Shown here piece by piece: positions 30,287-38,661 of a stretch of DNA of 64,000 bases. Both the position numbers and the translations under genes were made by a program. Where the stretch lies: the NCBI GenBank assembly GCA_039818165.1, contig JBCBUL010000018.1, forward strand, positions 1 through 64,000, given 5' to 3'. The number at the start of each line of letters is the position of its first letter. Within the stretch, counting starts at the first letter, position 1. The notes below the pieces were generated by a model that made no database searches, was not told the origin of the DNA, and worked only from the letters and a program-made list of their open reading frames with translations. This DNA is from UBA5336 sp039818165. Its GTDB lineage: Bacteria > Pseudomonadota > Alphaproteobacteria > Caulobacterales > Hyphomonadaceae.

Positions 30287-30300
30287 ATTTATCGATAAAT
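30287..30300. promoter_or_regulatory. 14-bp palindrome upstream of sppA
   Basis: ATTTATCGATAAAT is a perfect palindrome in an AT-rich patch (30270-30315), 46 bases before the sppA start. It could be an operator or part of the promoter. I do not recognise the protein that would bind it. Confidence 0.4.
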
Positions 30301-30345
30301 ACAGTCACAAATAGACTGACCATACCCAATAGGAGCTTCCCCGCG

Positions 30346-32103
30346 GTGAAAACCTTTCTCTTGTCCATGGCAGGCGCATTCGTTGCCATATTCCTCTTTA
30401 TAATCGTGTCGTTCTTCACCCTGGCGGCCTTGATCGGCGCAGCCGCGGCCGGATCCGACAGTCAACCCGACGAAATGGTCCTGACGCTCGACCTGCGCGA
30501 ACCTCTGACCGATCAGGCGCCGGTTTCAGGCTTTGCAGCCTTCTCGAACCAGCAGGGCTTCACGGACATTCTGGTGAAGATAGATGCTGCCGCAAATGAT
30601 GATGACGTCAAAGGCATCTTCATCCGGGCCAGCGAAGGCGCCGTTGGTTCAGCCCGCGCCGAAGAGTTGCGCGACGCCTTGAAGGATTTCCGCGAAAGCG
30701 GGAAATTCGTTGTCGCCCACACCCAAGGGTCCCTGCTCTCTTCCGGCCCATCGGCTTACCGCGCGATTTCAGCGGCGGACGAAATCTGGATGCAGCCCGG
30801 CACCGAGCTCGCCGTGACCGGCCTGTCTTTCGAGACCCAATTCCTGAAGGGCCTGCTCGACAATCTTTCGGTCACCGCAGAGATCGAAGCGCTGTACGAG
30901 TACAAGAATGCGCCCAACAGCTATAAGAACGAGACCTACACAGAGCCCCATCGCGAAGCCTTGGCCGTGTTGGCCGAGTCGGTCTGGTCCGTCTCGATCG
31001 CTGACATTGCTGAAGACCGCGGCCTCCAGGCTGCCAATCTTCGCACCCTGCTCGAATCTGGCCCCATCCCCGCTGAAATTGCGCAGGAACGTGCACTGGT
31101 GGACACGCTGGGCTGGCCCGAAGATGCGCGCGACGCCGCAAAGGACCGGGCTGACGGTGCAGACTTCGTTTCGCTGACCGCCTATGATGCCCCCACCGGG
31201 CGACCTGGCGCGCCCATGATTGCCGTTGTCGGTGGCGAAGGCCCTATCATCACAGGCAGCGGCGGCAATGATCCCTTTGCCTCGACCGTAGGATTCGGAT
31301 CGGACCGTGTGGCGCGCGCCATCCTGGATGCCGGCGAGAATGACAGCGTGGAAGCCATTGTCTTCCGCGTTGACAGCCCCGGTGGCTCTCCCACGGCATC
31401 TGACCAGATCTGGAACGCTATTGAGCGCGTCCAGGCCGACGGGACACCGGTAATCGTTTCGATGGGATCGGTCGCGGCATCAGGCGGATATTATGTCTCC
31501 GCCGGCGCGGACCATATTATCGCCAATGACACGACAATCACCGGTTCGATCGGTATTTTCGGCGGCAAGCTCGCCATTGGCGAAGGCCTTCAGCGTATCG
31601 GTGTGAACGTCGAATCGGTCACCGTGGGCGGCACCTGGACAGAAGCGTTCTCCGTGGACCGGTTCACTGAGGAGCAGCGCGCCGACATGATCTCCCTGCT
31701 TGAGCGCGGATATGACCGCTTCACGGGCATTGTCGCGGAAGGTCGTGGCATGACCCAGGAAGAGGTCCATGAACAAGCCCGCGGTCGGGTCTGGTCCGGG
31801 GCCGACGCCCTTGAGCGCGGCCTGGTGGACTCCATTGGCGGGTTCCGCGACGCCGTTGATGTGGCGAAAGTCGAAGCAGGCCTCGAAACCGAAGATCGCG
31901 TTCAACTGATCTACTATCCTGCCCGCCAGACCGGCTTTGAAGCCCTTGAAGATGCCTTCGGCGTATCTGCCCAGGCTGCTGGCTCTGCAGCACGCCTCGG
32001 CGCGCTGGCAAACGATCCACGCCTGAACGCTCTGATTGACGAGATCGAAGCCGCCCGGTCTGGTGCGCTCCAGGCTCGCGGACCGGTCCTGATCGAACGC
32101 TAG
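30346..32103 (+). CDS. sppA: Signal peptide peptidase SppA, 67K type
   Basis: A 585-residue membrane-anchored serine peptidase that degrades cleaved signal peptides. One N-terminal membrane helix (about 4-35) precedes two homologous crotonase-like domains. The predicted catalytic Lys is in YEYKNAPNSYKN of the first domain, and the Ser in GSVAASGGYYVSAGADH of the second, giving the Ser/Lys dyad of the long SppA form. The start is GTG at 30346, before which AGGAGC lies 10 bases away. A palindrome (30287-30300) and an AT-rich stretch lie upstream, and a terminator follows at 32128. Confidence 0.95.
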   Translation: MKTFLLSMAGAFVAIFLFIIVSFFTLAALIGAAAAGSDSQPDEMVLTLDLREPLTDQAPVSGFAAFSNQQGFTDILVKIDAAANDDDVKGIFIRASEGAVGSARAEELRDALKDFRESGKFVVAHTQGSLLSSGPSAYRAISAADEIWMQPGTELAVTGLSFETQFLKGLLDNLSVTAEIEALYEYKNAPNSYKNETYTEPHREALAVLAESVWSVSIADIAEDRGLQAANLRTLLESGPIPAEIAQERALVDTLGWPEDARDAAKDRADGADFVSLTAYDAPTGRPGAPMIAVVGGEGPIITGSGGNDPFASTVGFGSDRVARAILDAGENDSVEAIVFRVDSPGGSPTASDQIWNAIERVQADGTPVIVSMGSVAASGGYYVSAGADHIIANDTTITGSIGIFGGKLAIGEGLQRIGVNVESVTVGGTWTEAFSVDRFTEEQRADMISLLERGYDRFTGIVAEGRGMTQEEVHEQARGRVWSGADALERGLVDSIGGFRDAVDVAKVEAGLETEDRVQLIYYPARQTGFEALEDAFGVSAQAAGSAARLGALANDPRLNALIDEIEAARSGALQARGPVLIER

Positions 32104-32127
32104 TCAAACCAAACCCTTAAGCGAGAA

Positions 32128-32155
32128 AGCCCCGGCCGATGGCTGGGGCTTTTTT
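32128..32155 (+). terminator. Rho-independent terminator after sppA
   Basis: AGCCCCGGCC pairs with GGCTGGGGCT around GAT, followed by TTTTT (32151-32155). One internal mismatch does not spoil the stem. Confidence 0.9.
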
Positions 32156-32211
32156 CATGGTTTCAGCCTGACTTATCCGACCGGGGTGGGCGCTATGCCA
32201 GCCTTTGGGCC

Positions 32212-32661
32212 ATGGACACCCGCTCCCCCATCGCTCGCTGGCGCGAAATCGTGCATCCGTTCTTCTGGCCGGTGTTCTTCTGGAACCTGCGCCGGTTTGC
32301 GGCGATGCTCACGCGGCGGCTGGAACAGAATGACGGCCAGGGCTTTATCTCTTACGAGATCACCTGGTGGGGCGGCATCCGGGTCTGGCGGACCATCGAT
32401 CCAGACGGGCCGAGTTGGGATGCGGAGCTGGAAGGCTGTTCGCGGCGCGTGCATATCGCGACGCTGGATGTGGGTAATCCACACCTCTCATCCGGCGCTG
32501 TATTCACCCTTCAGGAAAACAAGGCGAATGTCCTGTCCTCGTTGACAGCGCTCGCGATCTCAACGCCGTTCGTCCCCTGTCCCTCTCTTGCCGAGGGAGG
32601 GAGGCGCACGGCGTTGGTATTGGGCTGTTTCGCGGAGCCTGCGCATCTCAACACAAGCTGA
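32212..32661 (+). CDS. Hypothetical protein with a Trp/Arg-rich N-terminus
   Basis: 149 residues. The first ~100 residues look coding and well ordered: WREIVHPFFWPVFFWNLRR gives an amphipathic Trp/Phe-rich helix, then ISYEITWWGGIRVWRT and a short C-terminal part. The final ~45 residues resemble a tail read from other DNA, since Pro/Ser/Arg-rich text of this kind is common when a gene ends prematurely. I recall similar small proteins in Hyphomonadaceae but cannot assign a function. It lies after the sppA terminator and faces the PLP-enzyme gene. Confidence 0.5.
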   Translation: MDTRSPIARWREIVHPFFWPVFFWNLRRFAAMLTRRLEQNDGQGFISYEITWWGGIRVWRTIDPDGPSWDAELEGCSRRVHIATLDVGNPHLSSGAVFTLQENKANVLSSLTALAISTPFVPCPSLAEGGRRTALVLGCFAEPAHLNTS

Positions 32662-32740
32662 TGCAAGCGGGGCTAACGCCCTGCCTCTCAAATCCGCCCG
32701 ATCCGCCGCGCCCCTAAGGGTCTGCGGACGCCTGTGCTGG

Positions 32741-34030
32741 CTAAACCGCGGCAAGGGCCTGGGCGAGGTCGGCAAGAAGGTCATCGGGATGCTCGATGCC
32801 AACGGAAAACCGCACCAGCCCATCGGTAAACCCGATTCGCTGACGAACATCCTCGGGCACGCCGGAATGGGTCGTGGAGCCCGGATGGCACATTAGACTC
32901 TCGGTTCCGCCAAGGCTGACGGCCAGTTTGATGAGTTGGAGATTGTCGAGGAGACGGAAAGCAGCGGGCTTTCCGCCCTCCACATCAAACGAGAAAGTGG
33001 AACCCGCCGCCTTGCACTGTTCGGTGAAAATACGGTGCTGGTTCGTGCCCGGCTCGAGCAAACCCGGATACATTACCTGATTGACCTTTGGATGATCGGC
33101 CAGAAACTTCGCGCACACTTTCGCGTTCTCAAACGCCCGGGTCATGCGAAGGCCGACTGTCTCAAGGCTGCGGGTGAGCAGCCAGCAGGTGTGGCTGTCG
33201 AGTGTGGTGCCGAGGAAGTTCCGCATCCGGCGAATCCTGGACACCACCTCATCGCGCCCGATGGCGGCACCTGCGATCAGGTCCGAATGGCCGCCGACAT
33301 ATTTGGTCAGGGAGTAGAGAGCCAGGTCTGCACCGTGTTCGATCGGCGCATGGCCAATGGGCCCCATCATCGTGTTGTCGCACATCAGGACTGGGCGCGT
33401 TCCCGTCTCCTCGCCGATGATCTCCGCCACACGCGCACACGCAGCAATGTCGACCAGCGCATTGGTCGGGTTGGCTGGGCTTTCGGTGTAAATCACCTGG
33501 AGCGGGCCGTGCTCAGCAGCGCGGCGGGCTGCCTCAAGCAGCGCATCCTCATCGGCAACGCTGGACACCTCCTCCACATGAATCCCATACTCTGGCAGCA
33601 TGGTCCGGATGAACACTTCCGACGCGCCATACAGCGGACTGGTGTGCAGGACAGAGCCCCCGCGCGATGTCGTCGCGAGCAGCGAAGTGGTGATCGCGCC
33701 CATGCCGGAAGAGAACGCCAGCGCCGCCTCGCCACCATCAAACAAGGTGAGACGGTCCTCCAGCACCTCCATGTTGGGATTGTTGAAGCGGGTATAGATC
33801 AGGTCCTCACGCGGGGCCTCACCAGCGGGCTGTTTTCCCGCCATCGCCGCAAAGAGCGCCTCGCCATCGGCCGCCGATTTGAACGCGAAAGTCGATGTCA
33901 TGAAGATGGGTGGCTTAATCGATCCTTCGGACATGTGGGGATCGTAGCCATAGCCAATCACCAGGCTCTCGGCATTGAGGCGATGCTCTCCAATGGTCGT
34001 CTTGCGATAGGATTTGTCGGGCTTCGGCAT
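32741..34030 (-). CDS. Cys/Met metabolism PLP-dependent enzyme (cystathionine gamma-synthase / methionine gamma-lyase family)
   Basis: A 429-residue fold type I PLP enzyme of trans-sulfuration. The PLP-binding Lys is in YSLTKYVGGHSD (about 245), with FSSGMGAITTSLLA, the Asp of MCDNTMMGP and the Arg near the C-terminus, FSVGIEHPDDL. It could act as cystathionine gamma-synthase, beta-lyase, or methionine gamma-lyase; sequence alone does not separate them here. The N-terminal MPKPDKSYRKTTIGEH extension is typical of one alphaproteobacterial subgroup. It stands alone between the hypothetical gene and the OmpA gene. Confidence 0.9.
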   Translation of the reverse strand: MPKPDKSYRKTTIGEHRLNAESLVIGYGYDPHMSEGSIKPPIFMTSTFAFKSAADGEALFAAMAGKQPAGEAPREDLIYTRFNNPNMEVLEDRLTLFDGGEAALAFSSGMGAITTSLLATTSRGGSVLHTSPLYGASEVFIRTMLPEYGIHVEEVSSVADEDALLEAARRAAEHGPLQVIYTESPANPTNALVDIAACARVAEIIGEETGTRPVLMCDNTMMGPIGHAPIEHGADLALYSLTKYVGGHSDLIAGAAIGRDEVVSRIRRMRNFLGTTLDSHTCWLLTRSLETVGLRMTRAFENAKVCAKFLADHPKVNQVMYPGLLEPGTNQHRIFTEQCKAAGSTFSFDVEGGKPAAFRLLDNLQLIKLAVSLGGTESLMCHPGSTTHSGVPEDVRQRIGFTDGLVRFSVGIEHPDDLLADLAQALAAV

Positions 34031-34118
34031 GGCGGTAGCTCCCCTCGTGTTCGATGGTTTGGCAAGCGCCTAACAGGCTCCGCGAAGCTTGGCCATTACA
34101 GCGTTGTGGACCCGCAAC

Positions 34119-34149
34119 GAAAAACGGCCCAGCGCAAGGCCGGGCCGTT
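34119..34149 (-). terminator. Rho-independent terminator after the OmpA-like gene
   Basis: On the minus strand AACGGCCC pairs with GGGCCGTT across an 11-base loop and is followed by TTTCG after the stem's final Ts. It lies 31 bases after the stop codon of the OmpA-like gene. Confidence 0.82.
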
Positions 34150-34179
34150 CTCCAAATTCAGGTGTTCAGAGTGCTCGTC

Positions 34180-35442
34180 TTAGCGAACGATGATCTGAAC
34201 TTCTGCGCGGCGGTTGAGCGGCTCACGCACACCGTCGCGGGTTTCCTTGGCCAGGGCGTTCTCGCCGCGGCCTTCGGTGTTGATGATCGCCGTCGGGATA
34301 CCGCGCGAGGATAGCGCGTTCGACACGACGCTGGAACGGCGGTTTGACAGACGCTGGTTGTAAGCCGACGCACCGGACGTGTCGGTGTGGCCCACGATGG
34401 ACACTGAGCTTGGTGCGCAGTCGTCGCGTTCGCGAATGTTGGCCACGGCCTGATCGACCACAGCAGATGCCGCTGTTGTCAGGTCCGCGCGGTCCCACTC
34501 GAAGTAAACCACGAAAGACTGGTTCACGGTCGAACATGCTGCAACAGCCGGGCCCGTCAACGTCGTCGGAGGCGGCGGCGGAGGCGGTGGTGGCGGAGGC
34601 GGCGGTGGGGGTGGAGGCGGTGGTGGAGGTGGCGGCGGCGGAGGCGGCGGTGGCGGAGGCGGTGGTGGAGGCGTAGGTGCTCCGAACGCATACCGCAGAC
34701 CAACCGTTGCCGTGTGGTCAGTGTAGTCCGTGTTATAGACAACAGTGTTGCCAGCCGTGTCACGGCCCTGGAAGTCGAGGTCATCGACGTTGAAATACTT
34801 GTAGCCGAGGTCCAACGTCAGGCGATCAGACATGGCAATGCCAAGGCCCGCGAGGCCCTGCCAGGCAAACGCTGTTTCGGAGTCGCTGAAGCCATTGGCG
34901 GCGAATGGACCAGAAATCAGGGTGCGCGGAACCGTCGTGCTGTCAACGATTACCGAATTGAGGTTATTCGCTTTGGCTTTGACTTTCGCGGCACCAATAC
35001 CGGCGCCGAGGTAAGGCTGGAAACGACCAGTGCGGTTGAAATCGTAGAGGCCGTTGAACATCAGATCCGTGACCTGAACCGTACCCTGTTGATCGGTTGT
35101 CTGGAAAAGTTGCTCGCTGAATTGCGTAACTGCGCCGACCGGCGTTCCGTTGAAGCCAGCGTCAGGGTTCAGGTCGCCATACTTGCCGCCGAGATTACTC
35201 TCGAGTCGGAAGCCGTTGTCGAACCCATAGCCCAATCCGAGAGACCCGCCGAAGACTTCTTCGACTTCTCCGTCGCCGCCCATATTTCCAAGGACGGTTG
35301 GGTCTGCAACGTCATAATCTGCCGTGCCGTCAAAAGCATATTGCAGGTCGCCGCGGACGTACCATCCTTCTTCGGCTTGAGCGATCTGGCCGGCCGACAC
35401 AACGGCGGCTGCGGCGGTCGCCCACATGAGAGTTTTTTTCAT
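34180..35442 (-). CDS. OmpA-like protein with a 35-residue polyproline linker
   Basis: A 420-residue outer-membrane protein. It has a signal peptide (about 1-23), an eight-stranded beta-barrel (about 25-255), a linker of 35 consecutive prolines (residues about 258-292, DNA 34567-34671), and a C-terminal OmpA/MotB domain (about 300-420) that binds peptidoglycan, seen in VYFEWDRADLT, HTDTSGASAYNQRLSNRR and RRAEVQI. The prolines use all four codons, so the run is not a simple triplet expansion. Its translation should depend strongly on EF-P. An inverted repeat in the 5' leader (35495-35513) could form a hairpin. Confidence 0.96.
   Translation of the reverse strand: MKKTLMWATAAAAVVSAGQIAQAEEGWYVRGDLQYAFDGTADYDVADPTVLGNMGGDGEVEEVFGGSLGLGYGFDNGFRLESNLGGKYGDLNPDAGFNGTPVGAVTQFSEQLFQTTDQQGTVQVTDLMFNGLYDFNRTGRFQPYLGAGIGAAKVKAKANNLNSVIVDSTTVPRTLISGPFAANGFSDSETAFAWQGLAGLGIAMSDRLTLDLGYKYFNVDDLDFQGRDTAGNTVVYNTDYTDHTATVGLRYAFGAPTPPPPPPPPPPPPPPPPPPPPPPPPPPPPPPPPPPPTTLTGPAVAACSTVNQSFVVYFEWDRADLTTAASAVVDQAVANIRERDDCAPSSVSIVGHTDTSGASAYNQRLSNRRSSVVSNALSSRGIPTAIINTEGRGENALAKETRDGVREPLNRRAEVQIIVR
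34567..34671 (-). repeat. Polyproline-coding tract (35 codons)
   Basis: Thirty-five CCN codons in a row, in scrambled synonymous order (CCG, CCT, CCA, CCC mixed). The complementary strand is very G-rich, with GGNGGN throughout, so it might form G-quadruplex-type structures in DNA. Confidence 0.95.
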
Positions 35443-35825
35443 TCAAATCCCCTTTGTGTGCCGAGGAGGCAGGATTACCATTCGGCCGCAGGAACATACG
35501 ACGGTGCCGTATGCTCGATGCTCTAACCACTTTCTTACCAGTTTTCGAGCCCCTTGCGTGAGAAACTCAAAACTCGCACTGAAATATTGTCTCCACCGCG
35601 ACCCTATTGCAACAGACCCCTGCGCCTTTGCCCATGAAAACAAGGTTATGTTTCAAAACTGGCGCTAACATTTCAGGAGCTCCGGAGACGCCAAAGCGAT
35701 TCGAGAATCAGCCTGTCACGGCTTCCGACCTAAACTTGCCGACCATCACAATAGGCAACTTTCAAGACACCTGCTTTAGCAGTCTCGCGTTCGGGGAAAT
35801 CCCAGAGATTTGAGTTTACAAAAAA
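35443..35825. other. Leader of the OmpA-like gene and spacer to tRNA-Asp
   Basis: 383 bases without a convincing gene. The minus-strand leader has a good Shine-Dalgarno sequence (AAGGGG) near the start codon. An inverted repeat CATACG/CGTATG at 35495-35513 could regulate the OmpA-like gene. On the minus strand a T-rich run follows tRNA-Asp at about 35820. Confidence 0.5.
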
Positions 35826-35902
35826 TGGCGCGAGTGACGGGGCTCGAACCCGCGACCCCCGGCGTGACAGGCCGGTACTCTAACCAACTGAGCTACACCC
35901 GC
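35826..35902 (-). tRNA. tRNA-Asp (GTC)
   Basis: The acceptor pairs GCGGGTG with CACTCGC (one G-T), discriminator G and CCA encoded. The anticodon stem CCGGC/GCCGG encloses CTGTCAC, giving anticodon GTC for aspartate. A run of T on the minus strand follows directly and may be part of termination. Confidence 0.96.
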
Positions 35903-36066
35903 GCATGGGCCGCCTTGCGGCGAAACGGCTGGATACTTCCCTGTTCATCCGCGGTCAAGCCGGGAATGACGAAAATACACACACGGCCTATTAGAACCTG
36001 CCGAACGCCCCCATTTGTGCCGAAATTGCAGCGTATCTTGGGGGCAAGGATGGAGCGCATCACACT

Positions 36067-38649
36067 ATGAAACGCATACTTATGTTTGCCGGCGGAGGGC
36101 TTGGGCTTTTATTGGTCGCCGCTCTGGTTGTGCCATTTCTCGTTCCCAATCAGGTCTATAAGCAGCAAATCGAGTCAGCAGCGACAAATGCGCTGGGCCG
36201 AACGGTCGTGGTGGAGGGCGACGTTGATCTGTCGATTTTCCCTCGGATTTCAGCGTCCGTCGATGGCGTTACCATTGCCAACCCAGACGGATTCTCCCGT
36301 GAGAACACGGTCGAAGCCGGATCCCTACGCGGCGATGTGAAATGGGGACCGCTCCTGTCGCGAAAAGTCGAAGTCGCTCAGATCACATTTGTTGACGCGG
36401 ATGTGCTGTTGGAGCGGCGCGCGGACGGAGCCGTGAACTGGATTTTGGGAAGCCCCGGATCAGAATCCGAGGACGGTGATACGCCCCCTTCCGGCGGCGG
36501 CGTTGATGCCGGCATAGAAAGAGCGCGACTCGAAAACGCGCAACTGGTCTATTCCGATGCCGCTTCGGGCGCGCGTTACGAACTGACAGAACTGGATTTA
36601 TCCGCCAGCCTCCAGTCCTTAGGTGCCCCGCTCTCGGCCGATCTCAATGGTTTGTTTCAGGGCGCGCCTTTTGAAGTCGAACTTTTCCTGAACGCGCCGC
36701 AGAACGTTCTGGATGGTACGGATGCGGCGCTCGACATCGCGCTGGATACGGACGGCGGTTCAGTCACCTATGAAGGATCGGCGAACCTCTCAGATGAGAT
36801 CGTACTGAACGGGGCATTTTCCGTGGAAGGCCGCAACCTGACCCAACTTGCGGCGCTTGCCGGGGTGGACGTGCCTGTCACGCTCGCCGCCCTTGGAACG
36901 CTCTCAGCGGAAGGGCAGATCTCCGGACCTCTGGAAACGGCAAACATCACGTTCGACACGTTTTCCCTTGGCGGAAACGGCCTCGATGGCACGTACACCG
37001 GTGCAGTGACCCTCGGCGACACGCCGACGCTGCATGGCCGCCTGGAAATGGATTCGCGCAACCTCGGCAATTGGATTGGAGAACTTGGCTTCGATCTTCC
37101 GGCGTCGGCATCGATCCTGGAGCAAACCGAACTGGACACGCAGCTCAGCGGCCCGATAACTGCACTGAACCTTAAAAGCACGTCGCTCAGCCATGACAGT
37201 GATCTGCTTGCGGTACAGTTCGATGGCGCCGCGACGCTTGGAGACGACTCCAGAGTCAATGGACAACTGGACGCCTCCAGCACCCAACTGCGTGCGCTCC
37301 TGTCCCTTCTCGAAGTGGAAATGGACGCTGGCGACACGCTAAGACAGTTCAGTGTGAAAGGTGATGTGGACGGAACGCTCTCTCGAATTGGCGTCACCGG
37401 TCTGCAGGCACAGTTGGATGATATAGACGCCAGCGGTGATCTCACCCTGGACCTTGCTGGCCCGCGCCCTGCCCTATCAGGTGCGCTCGTCACCGGCGAA
37501 CTCGATCTTTCTCCTTTCCTCACCCAGGGCGAGGCAGGGCCGCAGCAGAATGCGGTCGGATGGAGTGATGCGCCGCTGGATTTGTCTGGCTTGAAAGCCG
37601 TGGACACAGATGTGTCGCTGACCGCCCAGAAAATCACGCTTGGAGATATCATTCTCGGCAGACCAGACCTGGCTGCACGCCTTCAAGATGGCGACTTCAC
37701 GGCAACGATTGAGACGATGGAGGCCTTTGGCGGGAGCTGGGATGGCACTTTCACACTGGATGCCAGCGCAGCCGAAGCGGTTCTCGACATCGACCTGACG
37801 GGCGAGGCCATACAAATTTCCGATGCGTTGCTCAGTCTTGCCGGGCTCGATGCCCTGACCGGTGTTGGACAGCTGCGCGTGGATCTCGATTCGCGGGGCA
37901 ACAGCATCAAGGCGCTGGTTGAGGGGCTCGACGGGGAAATGGGCTCGGATATCGCGAACGGCGCGATCAAGGGCATCAATGTCGGTCAATTGGTGCGTTC
38001 GAGAGACACGCTTCTGGAGTCCTTGGCGAATGGATCGCTTCAAATGGCGCTGGCGCCCGAAGCCGAAACCGATTTCACGTCATTGCTCGCCGGCCTCACA
38101 GTGAACAATGGCGTCGCACGCCTTGAGTCGTTCAAACTGGACAATCCGGTCGTTTCCCTGGAGGGCAGCGGAACGATCAACCTGGCATCACGGACGTTGG
38201 ATGTGGGCATCGTCCCGCGCGTGGATACGTCAGGCCAGGGGGGCGGCAGCGCGTTACAGCTCAACGGAATTCCCATCCCGTTTCGCATTCAGGGCGACTG
38301 GCTTTCTCCCGGGCTCACGCCGGACACGCAGTTGATACAGTCCATTCTGCTTCAGGAGGCCGAAGCAGAAGCCCGGGCCGCGCTTCAAGATCAGGTGGGC
38401 GAGGAACTTGGCGGATTGCTGGGCGATGTTCTGGGCACGCAGCGCAGCCAACAGACGACGCCCACAACGCCGGCCGATCCGGCACCGCCAGCGGCTCCAG
38501 TACAACCGGACCCCGCCGAGGCGCAAGACCCGGAAGACCTCGTTGAGGAATTGGCACGCGAGGCTGCCAGAGATGCCCTGGGAAGCATATTCGGCCCGCG
38601 CCGTCAGCCAGACCCGGAAGACACTCCGCCCGCTGAACCCAACGAATAA
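36067..38649 (+). CDS. AsmA-family protein
   Basis: An 860-residue AsmA-like protein. One N-terminal membrane helix (about 5-27) is followed by the family opening (LGRTVVVEGDVDLSIFPRISASVDGVTIANPDG) and a long beta-rich body, then the conserved AsmA C-terminal region (SLAGLDALTGVGQLRVDLDS onward). The last ~70 residues are Pro/Ala/Gln-rich and unstructured. AsmA-like proteins are thought to form hydrophobic grooves that carry phospholipid between inner and outer membranes. It stands alone and converges with anmK, 12 bases apart. Another family relative, the YhdP-like gene, lies 2.5 kb downstream on the other strand. Confidence 0.93.
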   Translation: MKRILMFAGGGLGLLLVAALVVPFLVPNQVYKQQIESAATNALGRTVVVEGDVDLSIFPRISASVDGVTIANPDGFSRENTVEAGSLRGDVKWGPLLSRKVEVAQITFVDADVLLERRADGAVNWILGSPGSESEDGDTPPSGGGVDAGIERARLENAQLVYSDAASGARYELTELDLSASLQSLGAPLSADLNGLFQGAPFEVELFLNAPQNVLDGTDAALDIALDTDGGSVTYEGSANLSDEIVLNGAFSVEGRNLTQLAALAGVDVPVTLAALGTLSAEGQISGPLETANITFDTFSLGGNGLDGTYTGAVTLGDTPTLHGRLEMDSRNLGNWIGELGFDLPASASILEQTELDTQLSGPITALNLKSTSLSHDSDLLAVQFDGAATLGDDSRVNGQLDASSTQLRALLSLLEVEMDAGDTLRQFSVKGDVDGTLSRIGVTGLQAQLDDIDASGDLTLDLAGPRPALSGALVTGELDLSPFLTQGEAGPQQNAVGWSDAPLDLSGLKAVDTDVSLTAQKITLGDIILGRPDLAARLQDGDFTATIETMEAFGGSWDGTFTLDASAAEAVLDIDLTGEAIQISDALLSLAGLDALTGVGQLRVDLDSRGNSIKALVEGLDGEMGSDIANGAIKGINVGQLVRSRDTLLESLANGSLQMALAPEAETDFTSLLAGLTVNNGVARLESFKLDNPVVSLEGSGTINLASRTLDVGIVPRVDTSGQGGGSALQLNGIPIPFRIQGDWLSPGLTPDTQLIQSILLQEAEAEARAALQDQVGEELGGLLGDVLGTQRSQQTTPTTPADPAPPAAPVQPDPAEAQDPEDLVEELAREAARDALGSIFGPRRQPDPEDTPPAEPNE

Positions 38650-38661
38650 AGGGCATCGCAA

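Noticed and set aside
34567..34671. G-rich GGNGGN tract as a CRISPR or tandem-repeat array
   Set aside because: No repeat-spacer layout; it is the proline-coding strand complement inside an intact gene.
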